Positions 5,871 through 7,177 of a DNA stretch of 7,177 nt are shown here, piece by piece (within the stretch, counting starts at the first letter, position 1; every line of letters starts with the position of its first letter). This DNA is from Verrucomicrobia bacterium UBA740 (GTDB lineage: Bacteria; Verrucomicrobiota; Kiritimatiellia; RFP12; UBA1067). A program made the position numbers and the translations under genes. The notes under the pieces were generated by a model. That model was not told where the DNA came from and did not search any database. It saw only the letters and a list, made by a program, of their open reading frames with translations. Where the stretch lies: positions 10,667-17,843 of the forward strand of contig DBKW01000001.1 in NCBI GenBank assembly GCA_002298665.1, written 5' to 3'.

Positions 5871-6690
5871 TCTTTCGCTGGAAGTCTTTGCGGCGCGGGC
5901 GGACGGGTATCACGATTTGCGTTCCGTCGTCGCGCCCATTGCGCTCGCCGACGAACTGGAATTGACCGAGGCGGACGAAACGACGTCCGATTCGGGCTAC
6001 GCGGACGATTTGGCCGTCCGGGCGGCGCGGGTTCTGGCCCGGTTCCGCGGCGTTTCCCGCGGCGTTTGCATCCATATAGACAAGCGCATTCCGGCCGGCG
6101 GCGGGCTGGGCGGGGGCAGTGCGGACGCGGCGGCGGTCTTGCGCGCGTTGAACAGGTTGTGGGGCCTTGATCTGCCGCTCGCGGAACTGGCGACGCTTGC
6201 CGCGGAAGTCGGATCGGACGTCCCCGCGCTCGTGCTCGCGCAGGAAACGCGGCAGCCCGTTTTGATGGAAGGGCGGGGCGAGAGGGTTTCTTTCCTTGAA
6301 GAAGGGGCGGATTTCCCCGCTTTGCCGCTTGTTCTCGTCAATCCGCGCGTGTTTTCGTCCACGCAAAAAGTTTTCAAGAACTGCTTATTCCGCGTGACAA
6401 ACGACCCCGAAATAGTGTATAATATTACGCAGTCGTGGAAAACGGGCCGTTTTGACGCGCTAGGCGGCGCCTGCATGAACGACTTGTCCGAGCCTGCGAT
6501 GCGTCTGGAGCCGTCCATTGGTGCGGCGCGGGACGCGCTCGCGGCGGCCGGTGCGCGAAAAGCCCTCATGACGGGCAGCGGCGCGACGGTTTTCGGCCTG
6601 GCGTCCAGCGTCGAGGAGGCGCAAAGACTGGCGGCACGCCTGGCGGAAGCGGGGTTTTGGACTTGCGCGACGCACACCATTGTCCGGTGA
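5842..6690 (+). CDS. ispE: 4-(cytidine 5'-diphospho)-2-C-methyl-D-erythritol kinase
   Basis: IspE phosphorylates CDP-methylerythritol with ATP, the fourth step of the MEP route to isopentenyl diphosphate, in the cytosol. The 282 residues match the usual length (E. coli 283). GHMP-kinase hallmarks appear in order: AKINLSLEV (7-15, Lys8), RADGYHDL (19-26), the glycine-rich ATP loop PAGGGLGGGSADAA (84-97), GSDVP with Asp126 as the likely catalytic aspartate, the GRGERV element (144-149) and the C-terminal MTGSGATVFG (243-252). The start fits the family N-terminus and has a Shine-Dalgarno. It overlaps the preceding gene by 29 bp. Codons 280-282 and the TGA lie inside the tRNA-Gln gene, whose 5' acceptor strand starts at 6681. 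The segment around 6361-6440 (residues 174-200) is more AT-rich than the rest and contains a promoter-like sequence, yet still reads as normal family sequence without a frameshift. Confidence 0.96.
   Translation: MKIKAHAKINLSLEVFAARADGYHDLRSVVAPIALADELELTEADETTSDSGYADDLAVRAARVLARFRGVSRGVCIHIDKRIPAGGGLGGGSADAAAVLRALNRLWGLDLPLAELATLAAEVGSDVPALVLAQETRQPVLMEGRGERVSFLEEGADFPALPLVLVNPRVFSSTQKVFKNCLFRVTNDPEIVYNITQSWKTGRFDALGGACMNDLSEPAMRLEPSIGAARDALAAAGARKALMTGSGATVFGLASSVEEAQRLAARLAEAGFWTCATHTIVR
6394..6423 (+). promoter_or_regulatory. Promoter-like sequence inside ispE, candidate for tRNA-Gln
   Basis: GTGACA (6394-6399, five of six -35 consensus bases) and TATAAT (6418-6423, perfect) are 18 bp apart in an AT-rich patch of ispE. 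Transcription would begin near 6430, about 250 bases upstream of tRNA-Gln, and no credible new reading frame follows. The sequence after the box, ATTACGC, resembles the ATTGAACGC after the aminotransferase -10. It could supply tRNA-Gln independently of ispE, or be a chance match within codons for Asn, Ile and Tyr. Confidence 0.45.
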
Positions 6691-6754
6691 TGTAATGGCA
6701 GCATAGAGGTTTTTGATACCTTTCGAGGTGGTTCGAGTCCACCCCGGACAACCA
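6681..6754 (+). tRNA. tRNA-Gln (anticodon UUG), CCA encoded
   Basis: A full cloverleaf can be drawn. The acceptor TGTCCGG (6681-6687) pairs with CCGGACA (6744-6750). The D stem is ATGT/GCAT (6690-6693/6701-6704). The anticodon stem GAGGT/ACCTT (6706-6710/6718-6722, one G-U pair) closes the loop TTTTGAT with anticodon TTG at 6713-6715. The T stem GGTGG/CCACC encloses TTCGAGT. The discriminator is A6751 and CCA is encoded at 6752-6754. The U1-A72 pair and the GGTTTTTGATACC anticodon arm are typical of bacterial tRNA-Gln. The first ten bases overlap the end of ispE, including its stop codon. It converges on tRNA-Tyr. Confidence 0.96.
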
Positions 6755-6774
6755 ATCCAGATTCTTCTTTTCCC

Positions 6775-6797
6775 AAAAAGCCCCCGGAAGCCTTTTT
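6775..6797. terminator. Weak, possibly bidirectional terminator hairpin after tRNA-Gln
   Basis: AAAAAGC (6775-6781) can pair with GC (6790-6791) and TTTTT (6793-6797) with one bulged C, about 20 bases beyond the tRNA-Gln CCA end. The T run on the + strand could end the ispE/tRNA-Gln transcript. The A run makes a T run on the other strand, where the inner stem is slightly better because of G-U pairs. The stem is mostly A-T, so strength is doubtful. Confidence 0.4.
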
Positions 6798-6851
6798 CTC
6801 GAGCGTGAACTTTATCGATTGCGCGCGGGGAAGAATGGATACTTGCTTGGA

Positions 6852-6881
6852 ATAAAACAAAAAACCCGGCGTAACCGAGTT
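6852..6881 (-). terminator. Intrinsic terminator of tRNA-Tyr
   Basis: Read on the - strand, AACTCGG and CCGGGTT form a seven-base-pair stem (6875-6881 with 6863-6869, one G-U pair) around the five-base loop TTACG. A T-rich run (TTTTTTGTTTT) follows directly. It starts eight bases after the tRNA-Tyr CCA end, the usual layout for a stand-alone tRNA gene. Confidence 0.8.
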
Positions 6882-6888
6882 CTTGAAG

Positions 6889-6974
6889 TGGTGGCGAGAT
6901 AAGGATTCGAACCTTAGAAGGCGTAAGCCAGCAGATTTACAGTCTGCCCTCGTTGACCGCTTGAGTATCTCGCC
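6889..6974 (-). tRNA. tRNA-Tyr (anticodon GUA), CCA encoded
   Basis: On the - strand, acceptor GGCGAGA (6974-6968) pairs with TCTCGCC (6899-6893), followed by discriminator A (6892) and encoded CCA (6891-6889). The D arm has a CTC/GAG stem. The anticodon stem GCAGA/TCTGC closes the loop CTGTAAA with anticodon GTA at 6940-6938. A long variable arm (a GGC/GCC stem) marks a class II tRNA, as expected for bacterial tRNA-Tyr. The T arm is TAAGG-TTCGAAT-CCTTA. It has its own promoter and terminator. Confidence 0.97.
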
Positions 6975-6989
6975 AACAAAGTGATACAT

Positions 6990-7018
6990 AGTATACCAAA
7001 TTGAGCCTCCGCCGTCAA
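6990..7018 (-). promoter_or_regulatory. Sigma70-type promoter of tRNA-Tyr
   Basis: On the - strand, TTGACG (7018-7013, five of six consensus bases) and TATACT (6995-6990, five of six) are separated by exactly 17 bases, with TG one base upstream of the -10. Transcription would start near 6983, about nine bases before the mature tRNA-Tyr 5' end at 6974. This near-consensus promoter suits a highly expressed stable RNA. Confidence 0.82.
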
Positions 7019-7039
7019 TGGGGATTTGCACATTATTTT

Positions 7040-7129
7040 CCGTCCGCGGCGCGTTTGGGGACAAGAGTGAGAAGATTCGCGGGGTTTTTGCCAAGAGGGA
7101 AGGGTTTCGCGCCGGAATGCGGCGGACGG
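7040..7129 (+). repeat. Long-range inverted repeat in the 3' intergenic region
   Basis: CCGTCCGC (7040-7047) is perfectly complementary to GCGGACGG (7122-7129). The adjacent GGCGCG (7048-7053) pairs with CGCGCC (7108-7113) after an eight-base bulge on the 3' side, giving up to 14 pairs around a 54-base loop. It lies between the tRNA-Tyr promoter and a possible start at 7160, so it could fold in a leader RNA. No known riboswitch core was recognised, and such pairing can arise by chance in GC-rich DNA. Confidence 0.35.
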
Positions 7130-7159
7130 TGCCCCCGGAACAAAAAAAGAAGGAAAAGG

Positions 7160-7177
7160 ATGTTTTGGACGCTTTTC
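7160..7177 (+). CDS. Possible start of a gene cut by the window edge
   Basis: An ATG at 7160 opens a frame reading MFWTLF before the window ends. AAGGA (7150-7154) sits five bases upstream within a purine-rich stretch, a reasonable ribosome-binding site. The hydrophobic start could belong to a membrane or exported protein. Six residues are too few to identify anything. Confidence 0.35.

Noticed and set aside
6361..6440. AT-rich patch in ispE as an insertion or horizontal fragment
   Set aside because: The reading frame is uninterrupted, the total length equals the IspE norm and the residues fit the variable C-terminal half, so there is no sign of an insertion.
7085..7140. Possible cobalamin-type riboswitch because of GGGAAGGG and nearby G/C stems
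   Set aside because: The conserved core expected for that class, including the GCCACTG box, is absent.

Overview
The window is about 7.2 kb of high-GC bacterial chromosome. It carries ordinary housekeeping and metabolic genes packed closely on the + strand, ending in two convergent tRNA genes. I see no insertion sequence, phage gene, CRISPR array or plasmid function. MEP-pathway isoprenoid synthesis (ispE), an Hsp90-type chaperone and a presumed exported protein fit a Gram-negative bacterium. The protein style recalls the PVC group (for example Kiritimatiellota or Verrucomicrobiota), but this is a weak impression and no marker here settles it.

Layout: 1-242 is non-coding, with a G-rich tract, a terminator-like hairpin and an extended -10 promoter. 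htpG (243-2132) follows. Four bases after its stop starts an orphan OppD/DppD-type ABC transporter ATPase (2137-3036). A class I/II aminotransferase (3048-4322) has its own promoter, whose -10 box contains the stop codon of the ABC gene. An unrecognised protein with a probable signal peptide and an acidic C-terminal tail (4365-5870) overlaps the start of ispE (5842-6690) by 29 bp. The last ten bases of ispE are also the first ten bases of a tRNA-Gln(UUG) gene (6681-6754). On the opposite strand, tRNA-Tyr(GUA) (6974 down to 6889) is a complete unit with its own sigma70-like promoter and intrinsic terminator, and it converges on tRNA-Gln. From 6975 to the end there is no complete gene; a reading frame with a ribosome-binding site may begin 18 bases before the edge.

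The genes do not form one pathway. htpG and the ABC gene are probably co-transcribed, as are the exported protein, ispE and tRNA-Gln. The aminotransferase probably has at least partly independent transcription. I found no convincing new multi-gene system. The observations most worth following are regulatory and architectural: a nearly identical promoter/start cassette in front of htpG and the aminotransferase, predicting (nearly) leaderless mRNAs, and the ispE/tRNA-Gln overlap, where tRNA processing would remove the ispE stop codon.
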